Positions 38,063-50,568 of a stretch of DNA of 64,000 nt are shown one piece after another. A model generated the notes under the pieces. That model searched no databases. It saw nothing but the letters and a program-made list of their open reading frames with translations, and was not told where the DNA came from. This stretch comes from Chlorops oryzae (Eukaryota > Arthropoda > Insecta > Diptera > Chloropidae), in the NCBI GenBank assembly GCA_020466095.1, contig CM035808.1, forward strand, positions 36,535,502 through 36,599,501, in the 5' to 3' direction. The position numbers and the translations under genes are program-made. Numbering within the stretch: the stretch's first letter is position 1; every line of letters starts with the position of its first letter.

Positions 38063-40923
38063 CAGTAGAATCTCGATTATCCGAACAACGGTTATCCAGA
38101 TAATAATTCGTCTGTATCGAACAAATTGATCACAAATTTTCCCCAAACAAAATTTTAGCCCCTTCGACCCAATATTTTTTAAAAGATACAAACTCTCTTT
38201 TTGATGTGGATTGGTTGGCTATGGCTCAATTATTGCACCATAGGGTTAAATTAACAAAAGGATGTACAGAAAAAAAAAATTTTCCTGGGATTGGACAATT
38301 GCAAGGAAAAAGTTATTTTGTACTCATAATCGTGGAACAATATAAATAGAGACGTTTGTTTCTTACAGTTTCCTAATAATTTTTAAACGGCCTTTTCGCT
38401 AAAAGTTAGGATAGCAGAGCAATCTGTTTTATAAGCCTCAGTCCATGTATTTACACCACCGAGGTGTTCACACTATCCAGACATGACTGTACAGTGTACA
38501 CATATAACTATTGTATATGAAAAATATTTGCTGAAAGATAACACTGTACTCTAATCGGGACCTTTTTTTCAACATCGGTCAGTCCTACACAGAGAAAAAA
38601 TCAACGAGAAAACTATTTAAATGGAAAGGAAAAACATACGAAACGGCTTCAACAAGGAATATTTTTAATTTAACAATTTTTCTTGTTGGAAAAAAAAGAT
38701 TTTCCTTTTGCATCAACTATGTTTCAGGTTGAATTGAAATGATAGTTTTCAAAAATGGATTTAAATTTAAATTGTTGAACTAACCACTAGTGATGGGCGA
38801 TACCGATACGATAGTATCGGGTATCGATACTTTTGGGGCGATACTATCGAAATTTGGCATCGATTCTTTCGCAGCGCGATACTTACTAATATCGATACTT
38901 GGAGACTTAATTTAGAGTATTCTGTCTGAATTGGGTACTCGTTGGAACATCTGTTCCTTGCGAAAGACTTTTTTCAATGGCGGCTTTAATAATGGATGAG
39001 TGCGCGGGAATTGACTTTCGCCAGAGCATTTGAAAAGAAGAATTTTCCTTGCTGCTCTGAACCAACAATATTGGTTTTCCCAATAATAGGCCAATTCACA
39101 GTTCATGCTAATTTAAGGTTTAATATGCTAATTTGCTTTTTTTTTGGATTTTCATTAAAACTGCTCAAAATACTGTACATAATTTGCATATGGGCATTTC
39201 CATTTTGACGTGACGTGACATTCGAACGAAAAACAAAATTTTTTTTAAATGAAGAATTGCAAATTTAAAAAAAGTTTTTTAATATTTGCATACTAATAAA
39301 GTAGCACTATGTTCAGTAAAAAAATTAGACCAATAGACCATAAGGATTTGAGTATTGAAGCAAAAAAGTGTCCTAGCGTTTCGTTACGAAAAACAGAAGT
39401 GGTTTTTGACTTAGATACAAGATTGCAAAACTCTGCTAATTTCGCAAACTTTCGTATTAAACTTATAGCAATAAGATTGGAAAATATAAGAGTTCATTTT
39501 CCAAGTTTTAAAATTGCAAAATCGTTTGTCGTTCGTTTTTTATTGGCCTTAATTACCTGGCGTTACGTTACCTGGGTTACGTTACTAAAATTTCAAAAGG
39601 GTTTTAGTCATGAAAATAGTCTTTTATTTTAACCTTTTTTCCTTTTAATTCATAAATTCTGGTATTATAAATAGAAGGCCAATAAAAATTTTATCAAAAA
39701 CAATATTTAATTGAGCTTGCGTAATAAGAAGATAATTATCAACTTATTCGTTAAAGAATTTTTGTTGTTGTTGTTTTGGTTGATTCTTCTGAATGGAATT
39801 ATTAAGGACGATAACTTCCATTGATCAGGTTACTAAAATGGCCCAAATTTCATAGATAAAGCACTTTTAAAGGTAATTTAAGAAATACAAATACAACAAA
39901 ATAAGCCTTTACCTATGTTTTACAGAAATGAGGGCTGACTATAACCACCAATCTTCTTAAATAGTGGAATTCAGATGTGTTACTATGATAGTACATACCC
40001 AAAAATTGTTTTAAGGAACTGGGGCATTTTCATTTCCGGTAGACCTTTCTGTGGAAATGCCCATATATAATACATACATTTCAAATACATACCCTGAAAA
40101 TATTTTTTAAGTATTTCATATTTTATAATTTCTTTAGAAATCGTATTACGATCATCGTAATGATAATGCGGGTAAGGAAGAGTTTAGCCTATTATTGCGC
40201 TTCAAAGCACTTATTTACACAGGGGAGCGGATATAAAAATGGGTATCGTTTTATTCGATACTATATCTTGGTATCGATTCCTTTAGCCGCGATGGTATCG
40301 TTGTATCGATACTGATTGGACTTGAGTATCGCGATACCCAAGTATCGATACTGGTTTCGGATTTGCCCATCACTACTAACCACGGACATAATTGAAATGA
40401 CAAGATAATTTTTAAAATAAAAAATAAAAAAATTCTTAAATAAACCCATAATAAAAAATGTCAAAACAAATTTAAATAACGTTCAAAGCAAATGGCCACA
40501 GAGCCCTCTGCTGAACATAACCCCAAAAATAGCCATCGGATGGACTTCATCCGATTTTGTCACTCCGTTGTCGTCTTCTACATGGCTTTTGCAATGCTTA
40601 AAACGTTCTAAGATGAATAGATGTCTTATATGTCCTATTGTATAAAACAATTGAGAATTATACCGAACGAAAAGAAGTGTAATTAAATATATTTCCTTTT
40701 AAATCAACCCAAAATGTTGTTGACTCAACAATTTTTCTTTTAAAATTTTCGTTCTGCTCGAAAATCAAAAGGACTGTGAATAACAATGCGCCCTTTTATT
40801 TATTCCATACGTCTGAATGATTTATTTTAATCCCTTTCTATAATATAAAGTAAATATTTCCGGATATTTGATTGTAGGGAATACCCCTGGTTTTATTTCA
40901 TTTGGATAATCCGGACTCTACTG
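38063..40923. mobile_element. pogo/Tigger-like element, split by a hAT insertion
   Basis: The left end CAGTAGAATCTCGATTATCC and the right end GGATAATCCGGACTCTACTG are inverted repeats of pogo/Tigger type. The left flank is TA; the right flank is TG and may be mutated. The hAT element 38788-40375 sits inside, leaving about 1.26 kb of host element with no recognised transposase. Confidence 0.6.
38788..40375. mobile_element. hAT element with TATCGATA subterminal repeats and a transposase remnant
   Basis: Inverted ends TAGTGATGGGC and GCCCATCACTA are flanked by perfect octamers CTAACCAC (38780-38787 and 40376-40383). Four exact TATCGATA sites (38822-38829, 38890-38897, 40304-40311, 40343-40350) plus several partial ones crowd both ends. 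At about 38948-39000 the plus strand reads TSVPCERLFSMAALIMDE, the hAT C-terminal dimerisation signature, so this is an internally deleted derivative of an autonomous element. An open frame at 39309-39632 has no recognised match. Confidence 0.88.
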
Positions 40924-41551
40924 TGTATTGAATAGATTTATTTGTAATTTAATATTTTTGTTCGTCATAACTCATAATTTTCCTCAGTCGAATGTAACGC
41001 CTTAATTTCCATTGCATGATTGAAATTAATTTTTAAAAAATTAAATCCAAATGAATTTTATTTGTTGTCGACCCTCAAAATATTGTATCACCTGCACGAC
41101 ATATGAACATTCTTCCATGCAACAATTATTCTATCAGTTCTATGTTATGTTCTAACTGCATTGAATTATCAAGAGCTTCCCATGCGTTACTACCAATTTC
41201 TACATTGAAAAGCTTTCGACTCATAAATCCGTTGAACCTGGAAACCCATCGATTGCCGTGTGTGGTTGTTTCCATTGAAAGTTCGTTCTAGCGTCGCGTC
41301 GCACCGCCGCCGACTCGGAAAATCTCTATCAAATATGGAACTGCTGCTCAGTCCGATTGGAACTCGAAACGCATTCACTGATGTGCTCGCTCGCTCGGAC
41401 ACGATCATCGCACGGCATCTTATCGCATTTTCGGAAAAATAAATTTGAAAAAAATTCCTAAATTATCGCTCAGAATAGAATAGAATAGAATAGAGCAGCG
41501 CGACGATTTTTGTTTACCTCGAAAGCGATAAAAAAAATACAAAAAACATTC

Positions 41552-41560
41552 TATATAAAA
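41552..41560 (+). promoter_or_regulatory. TATA box of the short-chain dehydrogenase gene
   Basis: TATATAAAA lies about 225 bp upstream of the start codon at 41785, with GTCGCTTCAAATT about 26-30 bp downstream as a plausible initiation region. This fits a focused core promoter giving a 5' UTR of about 200 nt. Confidence 0.55.
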
Positions 41561-41784
41561 ACAGAGAGTTCGTCGCTTCAAATTTTGTTGATAACATTGT
41601 GGAACAAATTTTATATTTTTGAAAAATTTCCCGGGTCTTTGGAGTACTTACGTGCGGCAACGCATTCAGTTTAATTAGTTGGCCGGTGGAAGCAGAACGC
41701 GCGGAATCACAATATTTTTTAATTTTGCAAAAAAAAAAAAAAAAAAAAAATTCAATTTCTCAAAAGCGTCTCAGTTGCTTCAGA

Positions 41785-44700
41785 ATGGTGGAAAGAAGTT
41801 CAGCGGGGTAAGTTCGTGCTTAAAGGCAAATTCAACTGAACTTTCCGAATGCAATTGTCTGTGAACTTAAACAGTTGTTTTTATTCTGAATGGGGCTATA
41901 AATTTATTACACTGGACAGCAAAATTCTTAAAGAAGCTTAAAGAAGTTTGACATGTTAAAGAGTTCAATTCAATTCGGAATAGATAGAATCTATCCTGAG
42001 TAATTTTTCCAACTTCAACTTAAAACTGTACTGAATGAATGTGCCCGAATTTTCGTTCATCGTGAAGAATGCAGAGAGATTTCCAAGGACTTTTTGTATC
42101 AGCATTTCAGAAAACGATATTCCATCGGCTATCAGATTCTTACACATCTATATTTCCAAAAAGAAACAGAGATTCAATATCGGAGATATTTGTATGCATA
42201 CTTTTAGGGGCCGGATGCAAATATTTTCTCTTGCTCTACCCTTCAGTAATGAGCCGGTCAATTTCTTAAGAAGGCCTGGCCTTTGAACGGTCCAAATCCT
42301 ACCGGTTATATTATGGCAGTTCGCTCCATCGAACTCGGCTAGCCGGCGGTCGGTACCAAACGGGTTGGTTTAATGGTAGTCTGTAAATGACACTTTCAGC
42401 AACTTAGAAAATATATAAGAAATTATTTTTATATATTTTACGAAATTTGACCCAAAAAAATCAATTTTGCGGACTAGTCCCTCTCCAGTGACAGGCCCAT
42501 GTTAAAAAGGTCAGTTGAATACATTAGAAGTGGAATTATCAGGGGAGTAGTACTGGTAACATGAAGGACTGACCAAAGACTACACTTGGGTCAGTCCATA
42601 TTACTGCAGGTTAATGATTAGAATTTAATTTTTTATGGTGACCCCAGCCAACTATAATCGGAGTGCTACGAAAAGGAGTGTAAAATGACTCTTAATGTAA
42701 CTCCCCGAAGTAGTTAGTAGTTAGTAAAAAAAAAAAAAACACCGCCTATGAGCATTTCAGTAGACTAAGCGAAAGGTTTTTAAATTTGTAACTGAAGTAG
42801 AGTTCAAACAGACTATCAGGCTCATAGTCTCCAACCAAGCTTAAATTATTTGAAGGTTTCAACTTTCAAATGATAGCCTTCAAGAGAGTTTAAACCAGGT
42901 TTATTAATTTTATATGAAAATTTTTTAAAACTTCCAATATAGGCAAAGTTTTTTTTTACTTAAACTGGGATGAAGACTATAGGAATATATTAGAGATTTT
43001 CGAAGCGCTTAAACCGAGTGGAAGACTACGACCCTTAATGAGTATTCTAGCAACCATGAAATTTAAATTTTTAGATCCCGAAAGATTAGCGCCGTGCGGA
43101 CTGTTAAGGTAGATTGGGGATGCAAGAATCCCTCTTATTTTTCTGATTGCCTAAAAGTATAATAAATTATGATTGTTAGACTTAATTTAAACTATTCTGC
43201 AATTGATATAGCTCCGGAATCATTCAGTGAGTTGACAAGATCAAAGGAAGTCTGTTATTTATGCTACCTAAATTTTAAATCTCAAGTGGATTTCTTTAAT
43301 TTTTTATGAATCATAAATGAGAAAACAAAATATTCTGTTTTGTTGACCAGTGTTGTTTGTCCTTTTGATTGTTGTGAAAAATATAAAATTAGATTTCAAC
43401 TCCGCAAAAAGGGAATATATTCATGACTGGTTGAGGTTTTTCAAAACCGTTATTAGATTAATTAAAGTCATTATTTGATATTTTCTTTATTACCTGAATT
43501 AGTTTATTTTATTTAACCCTTAATGTCCCACTAGTACCTCCATTCAAACTAAAAGAAACTTTTGAAAAAATTAGATTTTTGATGGTTTGGAAGGAGTTTT
43601 TTGAGATTTCTAATATTTCCAATGTACAAAATTTGAACTACATTTGAACTATTGATGAACTCAGGACTATGAATTATGCATAATATATATATATATATAA
43701 ATGACATTTTGATTAAAAATAAGCCATCTAGTCACGATATTCCAATTCCATATCAATGCATTTTAAGCCGTTCATTCTAATTGCATTCCATTCGCTCAAT
43801 ATTTTTCCCGTAATGAAATGTTCACGTCAATTTCGAAATCCGCATGCTACTTTATTAACCCGTTTCTATAATTTCTTACATGCAAACATTCCCCTCACCG
43901 ATGAGGTAATGAGGGCTAGAGAAAATTATTCTTACCAGAGTCTAGTTAGAATTACGATCTTTAAGGCATGATTAATTCTTTTTTTTTTTTCTTTTGTACA
44001 AAAACTCGTTTTCTTCAAAGGGAAATTTCATTGTGCAATGGAAATTCAAAGCACGCATAAATAGATAGGTATAACAAATAATATTTCAATCGAAAGTCTT
44101 CAGAGGCAGAGGAACCAAAGACATCCTTAGTTTTTTTGTGTAAAATATTCCAGCCCTTTAGAGCAGACCTTGTATTTTGAGCATCAACTAATTGTTCTTA
44201 CATAAAGGAAGAGCTTAAAGGAGTACTTTGAACAGGCACACAACAGTTTTAGGGATTCGAGGCCCATAATCCCAACCCAGCCCAAAATCAGGATCAACTT
44301 TTTTTTAAGAGATCCTCAAAAAAATATCCCGACTGCTTGGCTGACCCTGAATTCCATAAATTTCAACCAAATAACAATCGGGAAAAAAACCTTAACCGTT
44401 TGAATTAAATGGAACATTTCTAACTGTTAGGAGCCCAGCGACTTCTAAGCTTGGTTTCCTCCAAAAATTAGTGCTTGAATTCAACTTATCAAGACGCTCT
44501 AGGAAAAACTGAAGGCGTTGTGATCTTTCGACCTGAAAAACAATAATCTCTCTGAGGATTCATAAGCGGCAAGAGGCTTTCCTTATAGCTCGATTCATTT
44601 CCAATAACATCCAATACTCATCAACATACCTATCCAAAGGGGGTTTTATATGAAGTATAAACACCCGGTGCACCACTCCATTGCACGCAATTCCTACCCG

Positions 44701-47700
44701 GTAAAACGCCTGGTAAAGCCGCTCACGCGTACCAATTTTACTTTCAAACTGCGCATAGACAGTTGGTTGATTTTCGGGTCTAGCCGCTTCTTAAATTTAC
44801 CACAGCCCAAGTGAGAATTCCACAAGGAGACCGCAACCCGGCCAGAAATTACCGCTCCATTCGATTCTGGCGCTTCCAGTCCCCGTTGTACTATCTTTAA
44901 GGTCATATGAACAACCCGTATTGCATCACAACAAAACTACCAGTTTGATCTAATACCTGATCAACCTATTAGTGAAGATTTGGCTAGGGTCCGCGGGTGA
45001 GCCAAGCCCGTAGCCATTCAAGAACGGCCCCCCTGCGGGAACTGCCCTAGCAACCTAAAAAAAAATTAAAACAATCATTTCAATTAACGATTTGATCAGA
45101 CTTTCCTGTCGATTAAAAAATCGATCCCCACATACATATGTAACTGTAGCAGCTAACTTTATTAAATTCGCATTAGTGCAAGTATTGCAATAAAAGTCAA
45201 TTAACCCGTTACCCTTAAAACAACTTCATTCATAATAACCCAGTGCAATGTTCTAATTAATAGTTTCATCTAAAAAACTTAATTAGGGTGCGTTTATTTT
45301 TTCTTTCACATTCAAGGGCGGATTAAGACAATCTGCCGCCCTAGACAGTTGAGCTTTTGCCGCCTCAGCCTTATTTTGCCTTTTCTGTTCACTATTGATG
45401 CATTGACGCTCAGAACTTTCCGCCCCTGAAAATTTGCCGCCCTAGGCAGTTGCCTATATTGCCTATTCGGTAAATCCACCACTGTTCACATTGCAAAGCA
45501 AAGCAAACTGAAGTGCTTATCATGCTGATCGACGTAAAAAACGCTCACTCGCCCAAAAGGTCAGAGTCGAAATTTTCTACAAAAAATGTTATCTCCTTCT
45601 AATCTTTTTGTTATTGACACTCAGCCGTTTTTATGAAACGACCAACAATAATAATAACAAAAAAAAAATGGTTTATAAGTTCAGATATATTATAATTATG
45701 CGAGGACAGACAGAATAGGGTATCTAATGCCATAAATCAGGTTTCAAATGTCAAAACAAAAATATAATAATACAGATCAGCGAACTATGACGAAGTATTT
45801 TTTTACTGAACGATTTTAAGAGAGGGACTGTACAAGCGGGAGTGGGCTCTATCAAGGGGCACATACTAGCCGAGGGATTTCCTTCAAAGCAAGCCCTTTT
45901 TTGACGTACATTTGGGGATTTCGGAAATCGCACGTTTGATTTCTACTAACCTTCAAGTGCCCCGGACTTTCTTTAGGCGACTCGCGTATTTTCTCATCTC
46001 TGAGGCTGGTTTATAACCAGGGCAACCATTAATATTTCAATCGAGCCCTAAGAATATACATGTCAATATTTTGAAAAGTTTCCGACCTGTTGAAGTTCCG
46101 TTTTCTTTGTAATCCTTTTCTTCTTGAAACAACGCAACTAATTTATACACGCCTTCAGTAAGGAGTATTCCATAGGAATGTTACGGAACATTATTAACAT
46201 GCATACTTTTAGGGGTCAATTTAAATATTTATTGTAGTGATGCCACGAATAGTGGATTTTGAGCCGAAATACCGAATACCGAATATAAAATCGGTCAACC
46301 TCTCGGCCGAATATACGAATTATTCGGGCAACCGAATATTCGGTCACGTAGTCAAAGACAGCTTTGGCCTACTCGCGAACTAGCTGGAGTCAAGGCAAAA
46401 GCTGCCGCTGAAAAATTTGCCCACATGTTTATAATGTTTTCGAAGAAAATTTTAAGAAGGAAACTAAGCGAAGGCATTTAATGGATTTCTAAAGAGGATC
46501 TAAATGCAAATCCTTTTGCTGTATTTTTAGGATCTCGGTTAATTCATTTTTTTTTACGTTACTTAGTGACCGAAGAACTTAATTTGTAGTTACTGCTGAT
46601 TTTCTTTAGGTTATAACGGACTTAATTTCTACTATTCGGCTAATTCGGCCGAATGTTTTAACTAATTTCCGGTCCGGAATACCGAATTATTTTTTTTTCT
46701 TGAAAAATGACGCCGATTATAGGCCTGAAGGTACAGGAATAGTTGGCCGAATTATTACGTGGCATCTTAGGGCATTAATTTTATTGTTCCCCTGCTCACA
46801 ACCTTTTCATTTCCTTGTTGTTTTGCTCTTCTCGTAGAACTCGAATGGGCCCGAAAATTGTTCTCCACGGCCCTGACAAAATTATGGCATTTTTTTTTTA
46901 GATCAAATCTGGTGTTTAGTTACAATTTTATTTTTGAAATTTTAATATCTTTCACGAGATAGAAAAAATATTCTAGAGATCTTTGGATTTTCATACATGT
47001 GAACTAGGGCGTTCTTAGGGGGCATTTACACTTTTGAGAATTTTGTCAAAATCTATGTCAAAACAATCTTCAAAAAGTATACACGTAAGAATTTTTGACA
47101 TCAAAATCGTTTTTTGAATCGAAAAATCATTCTAAATTTTGAAGTCAAATTTTTTTTGATGTCAAACGTCAAAAGTGTAAATGGGCCCTTAGACGTAAAA
47201 AGAAAATTTTGAGCAAGAATTAAAAAAATTTTTATTAAGCTTTAATGGTTACTAGGTTAGATTAGTTTAGGTTAGTGTGGCTGCCACCAAGGGTGACACA
47301 CGTAGACATCAAATGGGCCCATTGTGATACCACGTATAATGGGAAAACAAAGAATCGCAGAAACTGAAAAACGACACAAACATCCACGACCTCAGCTGGG
47401 AGTCGAATCCAGGTCCTCTCGCATCTCAGCCAACTACAGCACAGAGGCAGACGACTATTGAAAAATGGCCCTTCTGACATCATAGGAGCCACAATTATAG
47501 TCGTATGGTGGCGTTTAGGCACTTAAAATTTGCGCGCATGCGCGCAGTCTTCACCTTTCCGAATTAGGTCTATATGCTTGGCTATCTGCCATATCTCGGA
47601 AACGCTACTTAAATCCATCAAACCACTGACCTTTTTTCGAATAAGGGAGCCCTAAACTAACATAAATTAAACCAATAGAAATTAAGGGCATGAAAAAAAA

Positions 47701-48839
47701 AATTTTTTTTTAGCATTGTGTAATTAAGTGATGGTGCATTGATTTGGAACTACCAGTAACTATTTTCAGTATCAGTCGAAAATTACTGGTAATGCAAGTA
47801 TTTTCAATGTCAGTAATTTATTTGCATTTTTACTGGGTACGAAAATTGCCCATCTATGTCGATTTGAAGGACGATAAATTAATTTATTAATTCTTTCATT
47901 TCTTTCAGCTCATCAAATCAAAAAAATGGCGTTGACGTTTATGGCACTGTTGTACTTGTACTAGAAATAATCGTATTACAAATAAGATTGTTCTACCTCA
48001 TCATTAAATCATTCATTGAAGCACTATTGCCGGTAAGCTCTGCCATGTATAAGTATTATATATATATATTTTATGTAACTGCTCAATAAAAAGATTTCAT
48101 TTAACAACAGGTAGAAGCAGCCAATGTTCAAAATTCTGTAGTTTTGATAACCGGAACCGGACATGGAATCGGCAAGGAGCTTGCGCTTAAGTACAGCTCT
48201 CTAGGTGCAAAGGTGATCTGTTGGGATATCAACGAACAAAATAATGAACAAACAGTGAAAGAGATCAAAGCGGCCGGTGGAAAGGCCTTCGCTTATACGT
48301 AAGCATAAAGAAGAAAGAAAAATATGATTACATGCGACAATTAACGATCCCACTCGGTCCACAGTTGTAATGTCATGAACCGCAACGAGATCAATGAGCT
48401 GGCCGAACGCAATAAACGGGAGCATGGTTTCATTAATATAATTGTTAATAATGCAGGCATAATGCCATGCCATCCGTTGATGGAGCACACAGAGACTGAA
48501 ATTCGTAATATGTACGAAATCAATGTGATAGCGCATTTCTGGGTGTGAATTTTTGTTTCATTCATTTTTTAACTTTGACGAAAATAATTTCACTGCCCGT
48601 TTAACAGATCATCCAAGCCTTCTTGCCCGACATGATCTCGCGCAATGAAGGTCACATTGTTGCTCTCTCCTCGTGCGCTGGACTCTTTGGCTTACCGAAT
48701 TTGGTACCATACTGTGGAACTAAATTCGCTGTCCGAGGAATAATGACGGCACTGGAGCAAGAACTGCGCCATAAGAATCCACAGAACAATGTAAACACAG
48801 TTATTTAAAAAAATTTAAAACTTCTCTCTCTCTCTCTCT

Positions 48840-48911
<72 letters not shown>

Positions 48912-49199
48912 TCTCTCTCTCCATTGAAATTTCAGATTAAGCTGACCACAATTTACCCATATATAGTAGATACTGGGTTGTGCAAAAATCCACGCTCTCG
49001 TTTCCCAACTCTTATGAAGCCGGTAACGCCGAAAGGGGCAGCAGCCTCAATCGTTAGCGCACAACGTACCGGACTCGTAGAAACAACCTTACCGCGACAT
49101 TTCTTGTACATCGAGAAGATTGGACGCATGATACCAAGACCAGCAATGCAACTCGTAAATGATTTTTTGGATACCGGCGTCAATTCGGATAAATTATAA
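41785..49199 (+). CDS. SDR16C-type short-chain dehydrogenase/reductase, six exons
   Basis: NAD(P)-dependent membrane-anchored dehydrogenase of the family including epidermal retinol dehydrogenase 2 and 17-beta-HSD11/13, which act on retinoids or steroids at the ER and lipid droplets; the insect substrate is unknown. Exons 41785-41807, 47909-48032, 48111-48298, 48365-48542, 48608-48790 and 48936-49199 join in phase to 319 residues. A hydrophobic N-terminal anchor (about 18-48) precedes the Rossmann motif TGTGHGIG (63-70), NNAG (140-143), catalytic Ser193, and Y206-x3-K210 (YCGTK). The C-terminus is IYPYIVDTGL...NSDKL. The first coding exon, MVERSSAG, was placed by its strong GTAAGT donor, its matching phase and the TATA box upstream. 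Intron 1 is 6.1 kb and carries hAT MITEs and a SINE; intron 5 holds a CT microsatellite. I recall a similar Drosophila gene (CG2254) but cannot confirm orthology. Confidence 0.92.
41808..45312. other. First half of dehydrogenase intron 1, mostly unrecognised
   Basis: AT-rich intron with no supported internal exon. A short dispersed phrase, CATACTTTTAGGGGC followed by AAATATTTTCTCTTGC, occurs near 42196 and in variant form near 46200 and 60048. The segment 44640-45010 is richer in G and C and may be an old transposon piece, but I could not place it. Confidence 0.4.
45313..45484. mobile_element. hAT MITE with perfect 8-bp duplication
   Basis: The ends CAAGGGCGGATTAA and TAAATCCACCACTG are inverted repeats (CAGTGGYGGATTTA type). 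The octamer TTCACATT flanks both sides (45305-45312 and 45485-45492). The interior has repeated GCCGCCCTAGRCAGTTG motifs. Confidence 0.85.
46235..46770. mobile_element. Probable hAT MITE with CCGAATA repeats
   Basis: Left end TAGTGATGCCACGAAT; right end ATTACGTGGCATC, partly decayed. Many CCGAATA and TTCGGC motifs lie in inverted orientation near both ends. The 8-bp duplication is not certain (ATTTATTG at the left, ATTTTATTG 14 bp beyond the right end). Confidence 0.55.
47252..47455 (-). repeat. tRNA-derived SINE, copy 2
   Basis: Minus strand: A-box-like GTGCTGTAGTTGG, B box GGATTCGACTCCC, then the family body with GTGGTATCACAATGGGCC and GGCAGCCACACTAACC. Relative to copy 1 the head lacks part of the anticodon arm region. 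Confidence 0.75.
47740..47858. mobile_element. Solo right end of the 51.7-57.1 kb hAT family
   Basis: It carries the family's TTACTGGTAATGC and ACTACCAGTAAC subterminal motifs and terminates with TTGCCCATCTATG, the same right terminus as the complete element. No left terminus is present nearby. Confidence 0.6.
48821..48921. repeat. CT dinucleotide microsatellite in dehydrogenase intron 5
   Basis: About 100 bp of (CT)n with a few TTCT interruptions, running into the 3' splice site region of the intron. It could serve as an unusually long polypyrimidine tract. Confidence 0.95.
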
Positions 49200-49298
49200 T
49201 AGATATAGAAAATTCAAAGATGGCAAATTTTATTTTCTTGGTTCAAAACGCAATGGGCTGCCAATCTTTGTTGACACAAATTCTCACAACATTTATTT

Positions 49299-49304
49299 AA
49301 TAAA
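49299..49304 (+). terminator. Polyadenylation signal of the dehydrogenase gene
   Basis: An AATAAA hexamer 100 bp after the stop codon; the only good candidate in the immediate 3' flank. Confidence 0.6.
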
Positions 49305-49372
49305 GTTATTCATAAAGTAGGTACTTAAGACAACTTAATGCGCACACACTTGAAGGAACTTATTTTCATATA

Positions 49373-50568
49373 CAGGAGATTTCCGATTTAACGAGCTCAA
49401 TGTTGCCAGCACTTCTCGTTAAATCGAATTTCTCGTTAAATTGAGTACCATCATAAAATCATTTTTTTCTTATTGTAAGAGATTAAAATTATAAATTGGG
49501 CTTATAAACAATTTTTTATTTCAAAAGAATTATTATAACAAAAAAAAAAAAAAAAAAAAAAAAACATAACAACTCTTCATTTTGGTTCATATTAAACATA
49601 TACATAACGTCTATGTAAACAGAGTAAAAAACTTATGAGATCACGTTTTGTTTAAATTATAAAATACATAGGTAATATGGGGCATTCTTTTATAAACCGA
49701 ACAAAAAAAGGGGGAAAATTAACCTAGGTCTTTTCAATTGCGCGATATTTTTTACAGCTTCTAGATATGAAATTATTCAACATGTAGTACAAAATATTTC
49801 TCAGAATGCTTTATTTACGGAAGACCGTTAGTTTAAAGTTTGCTGAAAACCCGTTTTTTAACAAAAATTCAAAGAAAATTTGATGAATTGAATTGAGAGT
49901 TTACTGTCAAAGATAATGATGATAAGTAAACAACTGCAGTGTTGCCAGTAGAAAAATGTATTTTTGCGTTAAAAAAGGGGGAGGGGTTTGAGAAATCTTT
50001 TGCTTGATTACATGGCGAGTCTGATTTATACCAGACCTGTAGCAATCCAACTTCCCCCGGGTGGGGCAAAGAATTATCCACAATTTTTTCCTTTTAATTT
50101 TCGTAGTTCCTTCCACCTAAGACCAAGAATCGTGGTGGGGCAAAGCCCCTCCTAGCCCCTAGGTTGGTACGCGACTGATTTCTACTAACGTATGCTTACG
50201 TGGGGGATTAAAAATTGACATCACTGAACAACTGTGCACAATTAAAGCGGTAAGTCCAACAGCGCCTGCGCTTTTTCGATTTCAGGCAGGTCACGTAAAA
50301 TTGAACATTACTTTTCATACATTGACTGCTTGCGGCAGTTGGCGCAGCACACGCGCTTTTAGACTCCTCGCTTAACTATTTCTTGGATTCCTCTTTGTTT
50401 CTCTTTATGCTTTTTCACTGATTTCTTATGTTGCTCGCTAAACCGAGTGCACAAAAAAATTTTTGTGCCATTTTCCTCGTTATATAAGATTCTCAATGGA
50501 ACGAATTTAAATGCTCGTTAAATGCGAAACTCGCTAACGCGAATACTCGTTAAATCGGAAATCTCCTG
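49373..50568. mobile_element. pogo-like TA-flanked element with nested hAT MITE
   Basis: The ends CAGGAGATTTCCGATTTAAC and GTTAAATCGGAAATCTCCTG are perfect inverted repeats flanked by TA (49371-49372 and 50569-50570). CTCGTTAAAT repeats occur near both ends. No transposase was recognised; a hAT MITE at 50032-50177 interrupts it. Confidence 0.72.
50032..50177. mobile_element. hAT MITE nested in the pogo-like element
   Basis: The ends CAGACCTGTAGCAATCC and GGTTGGTACGCGACTG are imperfect inverted repeats. Flanking octamers ATTTATAC (50024-50031) and ATTTCTAC (50178-50185) match at 7 of 8 positions. The interior contains CCCCACC/GGTGGGG motifs. Confidence 0.65.

Noticed and set aside
39309..39632. 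107-codon open frame inside the DRE-bearing hAT
   Set aside because: No similarity to hAT transposase or other proteins I know, and no splice context; probably chance.
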